Below, one piece after another: positions 1 through 8,162 of a DNA stretch of 38,804 nucleotides; the stretch's first letter is position 1, and the number at the start of each line of letters is the position of its first letter. Made by a program: the position numbers and the translations under genes. The DNA comes from Mycobacteriales bacterium. Lineage in GTDB: Bacteria; Actinomycetota; Actinomycetes; Mycobacteriales; QHCE01. The DNA lies in assembly GCA_013362805.1 (NCBI GenBank), contig JABFVL010000058.1:1-38804 (forward strand), read 5' to 3'. The notes beneath the pieces were generated by a model. It made no database searches, was not told where the DNA came from, and saw nothing but the letters and a program-made list of their open reading frames with translations.

Positions 1-2
1 AG

Positions 3-242
3 AAACTCCGCGAGAGTTTCGCATACGTCGACAGCCTGATCATCGGAAGTAAAGCGGTGATATTCACCCCCCTCGCCCGGCGGCTAGAAACTCAAGTACT
101 CATTGCCCCTATGGGCGGCGAGGCTTGGTTCGACGCAGCTGGGATTGTCCCCCCACCGGCATCGTGTGAGCCGCAGGACGAGCAGGAATTGCGGTTGGAA
201 CTTCGGTCACGACTCTGGTTGCGGGGTCAACGCGCGGATTAG
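3..242 (+). CDS. Possible 3' end of an unknown gene entering from the left edge
   Basis: A frame is open from base 3 to a TAG at 240-242 and begins KLRESFAYVDSLIIGSKAVIF, which reads like the end of a folded protein. I recognise no family. It runs antisense to the last 44 or so codons of the DUF2332 gene, a tail that looks low-complexity and lies beyond the recognisable DUF2332 homology. It may therefore be the real end of a convergent gene, with the DUF2332 frame reading through it. The evidence is only an open frame and composition, so the call is weak. Confidence 0.22.
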   Translation, partial: KLRESFAYVDSLIIGSKAVIFTPLARRLETQVLIAPMGGEAWFDAAGIVPPPASCEPQDEQELRLELRSRLWLRGQRAD

Positions 243-1365
243 CATCGCTACCCGACGCGATATCAAAGACTTCGCGGCGCTCCACGCCGTCCCCAACCCA
301 GTCACTGATACGAAGTTGGGTGCGCGCTTTACCGCCCGGTTCTGGAAAAGAATTAAGTCCGATCAATCGAATCGGATTTCTGTCAGTGGCCATGGCGCCG
401 CGTTCATTTAGCGCGTTTTCGATGTCGGCCCATGCCTCGCTGTTCACATACATTTGCACGAAGGAATGGCATACCACTGTGGTGCCTTCCCACGGTTCGG
501 CCAGCCTTTTACCAAGCCACGTTCGAGCGTCCTCTTGGTCGATCGGCGCCTGCTCGGCCATATGTTCAAGCCAGTCTGTGTCATCGAGGATTGACAATTT
601 TTCCAGGCCAGCAACGGTTCCCGCTTGCCAGGCTTTCAACCAACGGCGACCATCGGGTTGGCTCAAGTCGATGGGGTTAAGGTCGCACCCGCGACGCTGC
701 TCAATGCGTGGACCGCCCTCATTGAGAATGTCACTTCTCCATAGCGCGGCCAACCCGGCGCTAGCTCCAATTTCTAAGAGGCGAACAGGACCCACCAACG
801 CTGGCGCGTCATCGCCCCTGCTGAGAGCCCAACTGAAAATATCCGAGCGACCGGGTGAGTTGGTTTGGATTGGCTGTTCGAGAAGTTTTGAAATTTCTTC
901 AGACTTCTGGTTCAAGAGCCGTTCGAATTTGGGCCAAAGGCGTTCCGCCGCGCCTGGTTCGGTGTCTCTTCCGCCATTAAGACAGGGGTAGAAGTCTTCC
1001 GTACCAGGAGCTTCGCCCCCTAAGGCCAAATAGTGCAACGCGCTTTCGAGTCGACGCCCAGGTAATACCGCAAATCCGGCACCCAAATGGGGCTGGAGGA
1101 TTTCACCCATCACGCCGCCGACCGCAATGTGGCGATCAGCGATAAGTCGCAGCAACTCACCAGTTTCAAAAAGCGAGCTCGGCATCCTGTCCGCCTGTTC
1201 GTGGAGCTCCCGCGCGGCGTTTTCTCGTGCCTCGGTGTTCACAAGCTCTCTCCAACTGGGTTCACGTAACTTAATGGGGTTCCGTCCAAAATAGCGGACC
1301 AACTGAACGAGCCGATTCCACCGGTCACCCCAGCAGCACGACAAAATCCGGGTTCTGTCCGTCAT
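109..1365 (-). CDS. DUF2332 family protein
   Basis: Uncharacterised actinobacterial family with a methyltransferase-like glycine-rich segment. The diagnostic parts are present: a PIQTN...GRSDIF motif near residues 165-175, then RLLEIGASAGLAALW (about 195-209), and a VVCHSFVQMYV segment near residue 295. In this family the corresponding motif is usually L.E.GASAGLNL. The ATG at 1363-1365 starts a protein of 418 residues, longer than the usual 330-360. The extra is mostly a C-terminal tail rich in Pro, Arg and Ala after about residue 375, which overlaps an open plus-strand frame. Function is unknown; the family is known only by sequence, and a SAM-dependent role is inference. It is transcribed divergently from the glutaminase gene with only about 25-40 bases between the starts. 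Confidence 0.85.
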   Translation of the reverse strand: MTDRTRILSCCWGDRWNRLVQLVRYFGRNPIKLREPSWRELVNTEARENAARELHEQADRMPSSLFETGELLRLIADRHIAVGGVMGEILQPHLGAGFAVLPGRRLESALHYLALGGEAPGTEDFYPCLNGGRDTEPGAAERLWPKFERLLNQKSEEISKLLEQPIQTNSPGRSDIFSWALSRGDDAPALVGPVRLLEIGASAGLAALWRSDILNEGGPRIEQRRGCDLNPIDLSQPDGRRWLKAWQAGTVAGLEKLSILDDTDWLEHMAEQAPIDQEDARTWLGKRLAEPWEGTTVVCHSFVQMYVNSEAWADIENALNERGAMATDRNPIRLIGLNSFPEPGGKARTQLRISDWVGDGVERREVFDIASGSDANPRVDPATRVVTEVPTAIPARPAAHTMPVGGQSQLRRTKPRRP

Positions 1366-1405
1366 CGGCGGCTACGATGGCAGGCGCGCAATGAGAGGGG
1401 CAATC

Positions 1406-2683
1406 ATGGCTTCTGGCCCGTCGTCAGACGTAGTCACGCACGCCCTCGAAGAGGTATGGCGAGCTCATCGAGACACCGCCACAGGCACGGTGGCGACTTA
1501 CATTCCCGAACTCGCTCACGCGTCAGCTGAGCATTTTGGGCTGGCTTTGACAAGCATGGCCGGAAATAGATATCACGCCGGTGACGCCGATATTCGATTC
1601 ACTTTGCAGTCAGTGTCTAAACCGTTCGTGTATGCCTTGGCGTTGGCGGAATTGGGCGCCGATGAGCTGAGTAAATGGGTCAATAACGAGCCCAGCGGTG
1701 AGGCGTTCAACGCGATCAGTTTGGAACCGGGCAGCGGGCGGCCAGCGAACGCGATGATCAACGCCGGTGCTATCGCCGTTACGAGTCTCATTCGCGCGGC
1801 TACCCCAGCTTTGCGATGTGAGCGAATTCTTGAGACCTTGAGTGCTTTCGCTGGTCGTACCTTGGATATCGATGAGCGAGTTTACGCCTCGGAAGCAGCG
1901 CATGGGGATCGCAATCGGGCGCTGGCATATTTGGTACACAATGCCCGCGGGCTTCCCATCGATCCGATGGAGGCCGTTGACATTTATTTTAGACAATGTG
2001 CTATTCGTGCTGACGTGAGCGATCTGGCGACGATGGCGGGAACGCTCGCTAATGGTGGGCTCAACCCCGTCACGAAAGTGCGAGTGGTTCCAGAAGAGGT
2101 CGCCGTTCAAGTGTTGTCAGTGATGGCCTCGTGCGGCATGTACAACTCTTCGGGAGACTGGCTGGTCAATGTTGGCCTTCCCGCCAAAAGCGGCGTGTCG
2201 GGGGCACTGATCGCCGCGAGCCCGGCCCGGTTTGGGGTCGCGGCCTTTAGTCCTCCGCTGGACGCCATGGGCAATCCGGTCCGTGGCGTTTCAGCTTTGC
2301 GTAACGTCGCCTCGCGGTGGGGATTGCATCTCATGCACCACCCGAGCCGAACAATGGAAACCATCACCGAGTTGTCGGTGACGAAAGACTCCCGTTCCCA
2401 GCTCACAATCACCACGCTTGGCGTGCAAGGCGACGTTGACTTCACCGCCGCCGAAAGGCTGCTGTGGGCACTTACACACGATGCACCGGCGGGCTCGGCA
2501 CTTCTGCTGGATTTGCGGTGGGTGAGCGTCATTGATGATCTGGCACTAGCCATGTTGGACACTGGGTTGGCGCCCTGGCGGAACAATGTAGCGATCGTGG
2601 GGATGAAGTGGCCGGGGAAGACGCATTTCAACAATCGCGACGCCGCTCTTGAATATTTGGCGCAGCTAAAACGATCGAGTTGA
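1406..2683 (+). CDS. glsA: Glutaminase with C-terminal STAS domain
   Basis: Hydrolyses L-glutamine to glutamate and ammonia in the cytosol. The serine beta-lactamase-like fold is shown by the SVSKPF motif, a Ser-x-x-Lys catalytic pair (Ser74/Lys77 counting from the ATG at 1391), by EPSGEAFN and GRPANAMINAGAI, and by ASCGMYNSSGDW and VGLPAKSGVSGAL further on. About 310 residues match GlsA. The remaining 100 or so (from about residue 345: LTITTLGVQGDVDF...LLLDLRWVSVIDDLALAMLD) look like a STAS domain, known from anti-sigma antagonists and some actinobacterial glutaminases. I chose the second ATG (1406) because GAGAGGGG lies 5 bases before it; the ATG at 1391 is in frame but lacks such a site. 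It ends 5 bases from the convergent pepA stop. Confidence 0.9.
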   Translation: MASGPSSDVVTHALEEVWRAHRDTATGTVATYIPELAHASAEHFGLALTSMAGNRYHAGDADIRFTLQSVSKPFVYALALAELGADELSKWVNNEPSGEAFNAISLEPGSGRPANAMINAGAIAVTSLIRAATPALRCERILETLSAFAGRTLDIDERVYASEAAHGDRNRALAYLVHNARGLPIDPMEAVDIYFRQCAIRADVSDLATMAGTLANGGLNPVTKVRVVPEEVAVQVLSVMASCGMYNSSGDWLVNVGLPAKSGVSGALIAASPARFGVAAFSPPLDAMGNPVRGVSALRNVASRWGLHLMHHPSRTMETITELSVTKDSRSQLTITTLGVQGDVDFTAAERLLWALTHDAPAGSALLLDLRWVSVIDDLALAMLDTGLAPWRNNVAIVGMKWPGKTHFNNRDAALEYLAQLKRSS

Positions 2684-2688
2684 CATGT

Positions 2689-4197
2689 TTAGTTCTTACC
2701 TCGAAAGTTGAGCGCCAGCTCAAGGAGTGTGCGAGCGCCGAAGCCTGTGCATCCACGTCGCCGCCACAGTTTCGCGCTATCGTTTTGGGCCGCTCCAGCG
2801 ATATCGAGGTGCGCCCACGGTATGCCGTCAACGAATTCTTCAAGAAATAGCGCGCCGTGTATCGCGGCCGCGTTGGGCCCACCAAGGTTCTTAATGTCGG
2901 CCACTTCGGATTCCAATTCGCCCCGATAACGGTGCGCCAACGGCAGTTGCCATGCGGGTTCCCCGGTGACAAGGGCGGCCGCCAACACGTTATCGACGAG
3001 CTCTTGATCGTTGCCAAAGACTCCGGCGATTTCGGCGCCAAGTGCCCGCAAACAGGCACCGGTCAAGGTCGCGATGTCCACGATGGCATCGGTGGGCTCT
3101 TCGGTGGCCAGAACCAGGGCGTCCGCCATCACTAGACGGCCCTCCGCGTCAGTGTTCACCACTTCAACGGTTTTCCCGCCTCTGATGGTCAGCACGTCCC
3201 CGAGTTTGGTGGCACTTCCCGATGGCATGTTGTCGGTACACATTAGATAGGCGGTAATCGCGTTGGGGCATTCCATTTCGCGCAACATCGCCATCGCGGC
3301 CAAAATCGCTCCGGCTCCGGACATGTCATTTTTCATGGTGGCGTGAATGGCATCGCTGGGTTTGAGGCTGATCCCGCCGGAGTCGTACATAACCCCTTTG
3401 CCCACTAGCGCGAGCCTGGCCCTTGGTTCTCCGGGCGGTGTGTAGCGCAGCTTGATCATTCGGGGCGGTTCGACACTGCCAGCGTTGACGCCCAACAACC
3501 CGCCGCATCCCAGAGCCCGCAGAGCTTCGGTGTCGAAAATGTGAACTTCAAATCCGGTTTGGGCCCCCAGCTGGGTAGCGCAATCGGCCATCGCTTGCGC
3601 GGTGAGCAGACTTGGTGGGGAATTAGCCAGATCTCTAGCGAGCGCAGTGGCACGCGCGTAGGCCATGCCTTGCCGGGCACCACGTTGCGCGGCCTGAGTG
3701 GCTTCTGGGGCAACGATCAAGGTCAACGAGCGCACCGAAGTGGCGTCGGATTTCTCCTTGAGAATGTCGTAGGTATAGCGCGCTAGTAGCATTCCCTCCA
3801 CCGCCGCCCGGGCCGCTAGTTCTGGCGCTAGCCGCATCCCATCGGGAAAGACGAAGGCCATCTGGTTGCTTTGGGTGGCGGCTAGGGCGAAAGCGGCGGC
3901 GGCATCGCGAACCGCATCTGCATCAGTGGTTTTGATGTCGTCAATGCCGTACCAACAGTTGAGTTGCCCATCTGGTCCGACGGTTGCTAGTGCTTGGCCG
4001 ATTTTTCCTTTCAGCCCGCCGATGTGGGCAGCGGCGGGACTGAGAGGTGGTTCTGCCGTGGAGTCAAATGGTTGACCCACCATGGTGTAGGCGGAGACGT
4101 TGTCGCGCCAGTTCTCGGTTTTGGCGAGCACAGCGATGTCTATGTGCGCACCCCAGGAGGGTATTGGGTTAAATGGTTGGCTTGCTATTCCCATCAT
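2689..4197 (-). CDS. pepA: Leucyl aminopeptidase (M17 family)
   Basis: Cytosolic metallo-exopeptidase that removes N-terminal residues from peptides. The C-terminal catalytic domain has VGKGVMYDSGGISLKP (Lys267, Asp272 and Lys279 in the metal and active site), MKNDMSGAG (Asp291) and the family signature NTDAEGRL at 348-355 (Asp350, Glu352, Arg354). The length of 502 residues is normal. Two adjacent ATGs occur at 4195-4197 and 4192-4194; a GGGAG lies 4 or 7 bases before them, and the second gives the better spacing. The 5' region holds a perfect 16-bp palindrome about 80 bases upstream, suggesting repressor control. In E. coli PepA also binds DNA; nothing here tests that. Confidence 0.95.
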   Translation of the reverse strand: MMGIASQPFNPIPSWGAHIDIAVLAKTENWRDNVSAYTMVGQPFDSTAEPPLSPAAAHIGGLKGKIGQALATVGPDGQLNCWYGIDDIKTTDADAVRDAAAAFALAATQSNQMAFVFPDGMRLAPELAARAAVEGMLLARYTYDILKEKSDATSVRSLTLIVAPEATQAAQRGARQGMAYARATALARDLANSPPSLLTAQAMADCATQLGAQTGFEVHIFDTEALRALGCGGLLGVNAGSVEPPRMIKLRYTPPGEPRARLALVGKGVMYDSGGISLKPSDAIHATMKNDMSGAGAILAAMAMLREMECPNAITAYLMCTDNMPSGSATKLGDVLTIRGGKTVEVVNTDAEGRLVMADALVLATEEPTDAIVDIATLTGACLRALGAEIAGVFGNDQELVDNVLAAALVTGEPAWQLPLAHRYRGELESEVADIKNLGGPNAAAIHGALFLEEFVDGIPWAHLDIAGAAQNDSAKLWRRRGCTGFGARTLLELALNFRGKN

Positions 4198-4276
4198 GCG
4201 ACTCCCGCCAACATTCCAAGAACACCCGGAATTGCCAACTTGTCACATATGACAGTGGATATAGTATTACGACACG

Positions 4277-4292
4277 ATTACCGTGCGGTAAT
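4277..4292. promoter_or_regulatory. Operator-like palindrome ahead of pepA
   Basis: The sequence ATTACCGTGCGGTAAT is a perfect inverted repeat of 7-base arms with a TG spacer. It lies in the 120-base gap between the acyltransferase gene stop and the pepA start, about 80 bases upstream of pepA. The nearest regulator is the XRE gene two genes upstream, but linkage to it is inference. Confidence 0.5.
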
Positions 4293-4317
4293 ACGAATAT
4301 CCCCTAATTACTAGCAT

Positions 4318-5286
4318 TTAGAAAGCCGGCGGGCAAGGCGACTGAAATATTTGCGACCGCCCCAGTTCATGTTCGGGGAATGTGTACATCTTGAATTCGT
4401 GCAGAGACTCGGTCTCCGAACCACCAAGGTTCAACCCGGTAGACCCCATTCGCCGCTCTTCCAGATAAATCAGCCACTGGAAATAGGTGGACAAGCGCGA
4501 TGCTTTTGTCGTCCCCATGTAATAACTGTGCGTAAGCCCAGTGGTGTTGGCACTAATCGCCAAACCGGCAAGTTTGTCATCTTGAAAAAGATAGTGATAG
4601 CGCATATCTGTCGCCGGTAGAGCTGCTATCGCGGAGACTAGTGCCTGATTAAAACCGACTTCAAGTTCGTCATAGTTTTCGGCTCGCGCGGCCTGGCTCG
4701 CGATGAAATCAATTTCCCCACAATGCAACGGTGCGGGTGAAGATTTATATGTGAACGACCCTTGGTGACGAAGAATAGATTTGCGCACTGGCCGGTAGGC
4801 GGGACCTTCAGGCACCTCAACTGGCTGCCCGGTGATGATCACCTCGGGGTGTGTTTCATCGTCAAGTGGGGCGTCTTCTGCCCAGACCTGCGACATTGAA
4901 CGCCAGTCGCGCTCGGCAAGTCGCTCCGACAGTGCTGCGCCGCAATATCGGACGACGAGAGGGATATCGGGCCACTCATTTGACACCAGCTTGGCTACCG
5001 TGTCGAGCAAATTTACGATGGCATCGATATCACCCACTGGGCGTAGGGCGACCAATCGCGCGACATCCGCACGCCAACTCAGGACAAACGCGGCGTTATC
5101 GTCCGAAACATACAGACCTCTTCCGCGCGCTCTGAGCCAATAGAACAGCATGTGGCTTCCGTGCACGTCTTCCCCTGCTTGCAGAAATGTGGGGAATTGT
5201 TCTCCACGGGTTTGCACCAGAGTGGAAAGTTGGACGACACGGAGCCCCGCCTCTCGGCTCAACAGCGCCTCAAGCTCATCATTCAT
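4318..5286 (-). CDS. GNAT/FemAB-like acyltransferase
   Basis: A 322-residue protein whose C-terminal half resembles GNAT or FemAB-type acyltransferases of the DUF2156/BioF2-like group. The visible signs are a YHYLFQDDKLAGLAI strand pair near residue 230, an SYYMGTTKASRLSTYFQWLIYLEE helix, and a LNLGGSETESLHEFKMYTFP motif near residue 290, the LGGS..E.L..FK pattern typical of that fold. The N-terminal half is not assigned. The substrate is unknown. The ATG at 5284-5286 follows a weak GGGAG. It lies downstream of the XRE gene on the same strand with a 150-base gap containing a palindrome, so it may be the target of that regulator. Confidence 0.6.
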   Translation of the reverse strand: MNDELEALLSREAGLRVVQLSTLVQTRGEQFPTFLQAGEDVHGSHMLFYWLRARGRGLYVSDDNAAFVLSWRADVARLVALRPVGDIDAIVNLLDTVAKLVSNEWPDIPLVVRYCGAALSERLAERDWRSMSQVWAEDAPLDDETHPEVIITGQPVEVPEGPAYRPVRKSILRHQGSFTYKSSPAPLHCGEIDFIASQAARAENYDELEVGFNQALVSAIAALPATDMRYHYLFQDDKLAGLAISANTTGLTHSYYMGTTKASRLSTYFQWLIYLEERRMGSTGLNLGGSETESLHEFKMYTFPEHELGRSQIFQSPCPPAF

Positions 5287-5320
5287 CTCAGTGATGCTCC
5301 CGTGTGTGTGGCAGTAATTG

Positions 5321-5336
5321 ACGCATGTTCATGCGT
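5321..5336. promoter_or_regulatory. Operator-like palindrome between the XRE and acyltransferase genes
   Basis: ACGCATGTTCATGCGT is a perfect inverted repeat (7-base arms, TT spacer) 35 bases before the acyltransferase start codon. The position fits an operator. It shares geometry (7-2-7) but not sequence with the palindrome at 4277-4292. Confidence 0.5.
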
Positions 5337-5436
5337 GCCGATGAAGTTTGATGAGCCGCGTAAGTCCGGCGCCGAGCAGCCCCCGCATTAATGTATCTCG
5401 TCACGATTCGCTACTCCTGAGCACTGAATCTTAAGG

Positions 5437-6411
5437 TCACCAGTGCGCTCCATCGTGTGCGCCAGCCTTCTTCCGCAATGCGCGTACTTCACGCAAAATG
5501 CGCATCGTGTTTTCCGGCGGAATAAGATCGAAATGCTGACTACTTGGATTGACTATCTCACTGTAAGCAAGAAACCCGCCATCTCGGTCCTGCGGGTCCG
5601 GGCAAATAAATCGACTTACCCGCTCCAAGATGTCGGGAATTTGGCGCTCCAATCCCTCGCGAGAAATATGCTGCACGACATATCCGGGCACGCACGCGGT
5701 CGGCACATGCCGTATTTGTAGATGCTCCTCCACATAGGCATCATCAAGCTCTCCAAATTTTGCCACCTCCAGACGGAGCAGGCGGGCCTCTTCTTGCCAC
5801 TTGGCACCATCGGGGACGATGTATTCATAGCGGACCCCTTGTGCAATGTTTTGCGCCACCAGCTGCCCAAACATCCCCGGCGCAGCAGTATCTTTCGTGG
5901 CATTTGGGGCAAGAATAAGAATTTCATTGCTCAAATCTGTGGTCACGATCGTCGTCGCGGCCGCACAACGTTCAAGTCTGTCAACGTCGCTTGGGCTCAA
6001 GGTGCCACCAAGACTCGCCGCATCTGGAAGCAATTCTTCCGCCGTTGATCTCACCAAATCAGCAAGTCGCATTGCTGCTTGCGCACCAATTCGAGCTGTT
6101 AGATCATGAAGTGTCGCGTTTTGCTCTTCAATATTGCGCATATGCGATTCCAAATGCGCGGTGAGGTGCCCCAGTTCTGGTGGCGGAGTTGTCCGTTCTT
6201 GCCCGAAAACCAAGTAATCCAGGCTGACATCGAGGATGTCAGCTAAATGCACTAATACTTCGAGGCTTGGTACCGCACGACCGCGAACATATTGCGACAA
6301 AGAGGACGGTGACAAGTGCGCCGCCTCAGCGAGCGCCGCACGATTTCTCCTATATCGCTCATTCATCAGCTGCTCTAGAACTTGAGGAAACACAATTTTC
6401 TGTGGGGACAA
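5437..6411 (-). CDS. XRE-family regulator with a large C-terminal sensor-like domain
   Basis: A DNA-binding protein of 324 residues. Residues 10-70 form a Cro/CI-type helix-turn-helix (RAALAEAAHLSPSSLSQYVRGRAVPSLEVLVHLADILDVSLDYL). A linker with predicted helix follows. Residues from about 155 (TDLSNEILILAPNATKD...NIAQGVRYEYIVPD) resemble the PLD-like or effector domain seen behind HTH domains in other bacteria. The ligand is unknown. The start is a TTG at 6409-6411, supported by AAAGGAG 6 bases upstream; no ATG or GTG fits as well. It probably controls itself or the following acyltransferase, an inference from position and the palindrome at 5321-5336. Confidence 0.75.
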   Translation of the reverse strand: MSPQKIVFPQVLEQLMNERYRRNRAALAEAAHLSPSSLSQYVRGRAVPSLEVLVHLADILDVSLDYLVFGQERTTPPPELGHLTAHLESHMRNIEEQNATLHDLTARIGAQAAMRLADLVRSTAEELLPDAASLGGTLSPSDVDRLERCAAATTIVTTDLSNEILILAPNATKDTAAPGMFGQLVAQNIAQGVRYEYIVPDGAKWQEEARLLRLEVAKFGELDDAYVEEHLQIRHVPTACVPGYVVQHISREGLERQIPDILERVSRFICPDPQDRDGGFLAYSEIVNPSSQHFDLIPPENTMRILREVRALRKKAGAHDGAHW

Positions 6412-6785
6412 AGTGAGCTCCTTTGAATTACATCATTGTGAATCTTGTCTATCTGCATAATCCATGAGTCATAATGGCATGTGTTCAATTGCGTTGTAGT
6501 GGAGATCATGTTGTTTGGCTATCGTGTGCACGTGTCAGAGGTAACAATTGGCACTAGCCCGAACATCTGCGGTCTTGGCCGCTAGTCGGGACTATGCAAC
6601 AAGTACGGCCACCGGAGTCGAGCTATGTGGGCACCGGGGAAAACATTGGCTCCCACTCCACAAGGCGATGCTATGCCCAAGGCGGTTTCTCTCGCTCTCA
6701 CTCACACCCGGTGGTGTGACGTGAGATGCCTGCCTCGTGAAGGTGTGGAGTGGTTATTTAGAACCACAACGAAGGGGATACCGCT
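6412..6785. other. 374-base divergent intergenic region
   Basis: This lies between the leftward XRE gene and the rightward small-protein pair and must hold promoters for both. It is A/T-richer near the XRE start. It contains a 13-bp hairpin at 6696-6726 and a GTGGTT/AACCAC hairpin at 6750-6767 just before the ribosome binding site of the next gene. A 25-codon frame at 6508-6585 has a GGAG three bases before its ATG but no other support. Confidence 0.6.
6696..6726 (+). promoter_or_regulatory. Strong hairpin in the leader of the small-protein pair
   Basis: Arms 6696-6708 and 6713-6726 pair over 13 bases with one bulged C at 6720 and a CGGT loop. No T-tract follows, so it is not a classical terminator. 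It could be an RNA leader structure or an operator, about 60 bases upstream of the ATG at 6786. Confidence 0.45.
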
Positions 6786-7031
6786 ATGAATATCGTCTCC
6801 GTAACACCCGTGGAAGAGCCTATGACTGTCGAACAGGCCTACCAGACGATGTGGCGGCATCAGCCCGCCTCCGATGGCATCAGCTACGAAAGAAACTGCG
6901 CCATCTGTAGTGGCATGGTTCCCTGTGCCCCGCAAAGACAAGCGGCGGCGGCACTATCGGCTCACGGACACAATCCGTCGCCAAGTGCGGCTCAAATTGA
7001 GAACGCCCTCAATCTGCAATTCCTAGGTTAG
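6786..7031 (+). CDS. Small Cys-containing hypothetical protein
   Basis: An 81-residue protein, not recognised. It has a CAICSGMVPC cluster near residues 38-47, giving a C-x2-C-x5-C pattern that could bind zinc, followed by an Ala/Gln-rich helix. The ATG is preceded by GAAGGGGA at 6771-6778, a good ribosome binding site, which is the main reason to believe it. It is followed after 8 bases by another small Cys/His protein on the same strand, probably the same operon. Confidence 0.5.
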   Translation: MNIVSVTPVEEPMTVEQAYQTMWRHQPASDGISYERNCAICSGMVPCAPQRQAAAALSAHGHNPSPSAAQIENALNLQFLG

Positions 7032-7039
7032 GCGCGATC

Positions 7040-7294
7040 GTGACGCCCAAACGTCTCGGCGAATATCTGCCCGCTGTTCGCCGATCACGCTTTGATCTGG
7101 GCGCCAGCGCATGGGAACCCTGGGGTCAGTGCGGCCATATCCGCCGTGCTGGCCTTGGGATCTCGTGCGAGGCTTGCGAGACGCCTTACCAGGAGCCGAC
7201 GATGGTGTACGAAGTTCGGCTTCCAACCGAATCTATTAACTATCTATGTTGGTGGCATTTGCTCACCCCGAGCGTGTGCCCAGAAGAGAAGTAG
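7040..7294 (+). CDS. Small Cys/His-rich hypothetical protein
   Basis: An 84-residue protein starting at GTG 7040, 8 bases after the previous stop. It holds QCGHIRRAGLGISCEAC, that is Cys and His followed by a C-x2-C pair, then WWH and a late Cys, consistent with a small zinc ribbon. No family is recognised. It probably forms a two-gene unit with the preceding ORF, and a hairpin at 7330-7355 would end the transcript. The ribosome binding site is weak (TAGG overlapping the upstream stop), suggesting coupling. Confidence 0.45.
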   Translation: MTPKRLGEYLPAVRRSRFDLGASAWEPWGQCGHIRRAGLGISCEACETPYQEPTMVYEVRLPTESINYLCWWHLLTPSVCPEEK

Positions 7295-7329
7295 CAAAAC
7301 ACGACATGCACATGGCTTTCGAGCATCAT

Positions 7330-7355
7330 CGATGGGGCGCGACGCCGCCCCATCG
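7330..7355 (+). terminator. Hairpin terminator after the small-protein pair
   Basis: CGATGGGGCG (7330-7339) pairs perfectly with CGCCCCATCG (7346-7355) around a 6-base loop. It is followed by a short ACCGTTTC, so the T-tract is poor. Its position 36 bases after the stop fits a terminator. Confidence 0.55.
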
Positions 7356-7545
7356 ACCGTTTCATCTATCCGCGCGTTCCTGATCAGCTTCCGTTGACGG
7401 ATCCGACGATTGGCTTTCCAGCCGCGGCGCAGCCCAGATTTCCAAAATTAGGCATATAACACCACGTTCAGGCTATACGCGGTGAATCAACACCTCGCAG
7501 TAAGATGCCGACCTAAAGGTTAGCGCCCTACTAAAAGGACTTTTG

Positions 7546-8106
7546 ATGACTGCACCGCGCCGAAACCCTACAACCAGGCTCACGGCCTGCATCTTGACCG
7601 GCGCACTGCTATTCGGCGGACTCGCGTTGGCCGGTTGCGGAGCCGATAACAAGGACGAAAAATCAGCGAGCAAAAAAGTGAGCAACGCTGACGCGGTCAG
7701 CAAGGTAAGTGATGTCGCGAAGACCTACCAGATCGGCGACACAATCACCTACGCCGACAAGCTCTCGGTGACGATTGACTCGATCAACCGAATCCCATTT
7801 CAATCGAACGATGGAGCGGTCCCGGGAGCCTTCCAGGTCGTAGCGACAGTGAAGAACGACTCCGGTAAACAAATCGACGGCACATCGACATATATGGAAG
7901 CTGGCACCACTAAAGACCAGCCGGCCTTTGGCAGTCTCATTGGCGCCGAGGGTCCGCGCTTTGAAGACATCCCGCCCAGCACGGCCGGCACCGGAGCGTT
8001 TTCCTTCGACGCGAGCAATACATCTTCAGGCGAGACCATCTACCTCATCTTCTCTGACTTTGATAGTGACTCGGAAAGCTACATCATTCAGACACAAATG
8101 CCGTAA
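7546..8106 (+). CDS. DUF4352-like lipoprotein
   Basis: A 186-residue secreted lipoprotein. A basic N-terminus and hydrophobic stretch lead to the lipobox LALAGC, making Cys31 the lipidated residue. A Lys/Ser/Asp-rich linker then precedes an Ig-like domain (YQIGDTITYADKLSVTIDSI...FQVVATVKNDSGKQID...) of the DUF4352 or telomeric-repeat-factor-like type common in Gram-positive lipoproteins. Function is unknown. The ATG at 7546 has AAGGA 6 bases upstream, so the in-frame TTG at 7543 is not needed. A bidirectional terminator follows. Confidence 0.75.
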   Translation: MTAPRRNPTTRLTACILTGALLFGGLALAGCGADNKDEKSASKKVSNADAVSKVSDVAKTYQIGDTITYADKLSVTIDSINRIPFQSNDGAVPGAFQVVATVKNDSGKQIDGTSTYMEAGTTKDQPAFGSLIGAEGPRFEDIPPSTAGTGAFSFDASNTSSGETIYLIFSDFDSDSESYIIQTQMP

Positions 8107-8119
8107 CAAAAATGAGCCG

Positions 8120-8152
8120 TTTAGAGCTGGCCTTATTCATGCCAGCTCTAAA
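8120..8152. terminator. Bidirectional intrinsic terminator between convergent genes
   Basis: A perfect 12-bp stem (8120-8131 with 8141-8152) and a 9-base loop lie between the lipoprotein stop and the convergent secreted-protein stop. On the minus strand the stem is followed shortly by TTTTTG, so it suits that gene best. Confidence 0.75.
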
Positions 8153-8162
8153 CCACAAAACA

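Noticed and set aside
6508..6585. 25-codon frame upstream of the small-protein pair
   Set aside because: Only a short start-to-stop frame with GGAG close to the ATG; too little to call a leader peptide.
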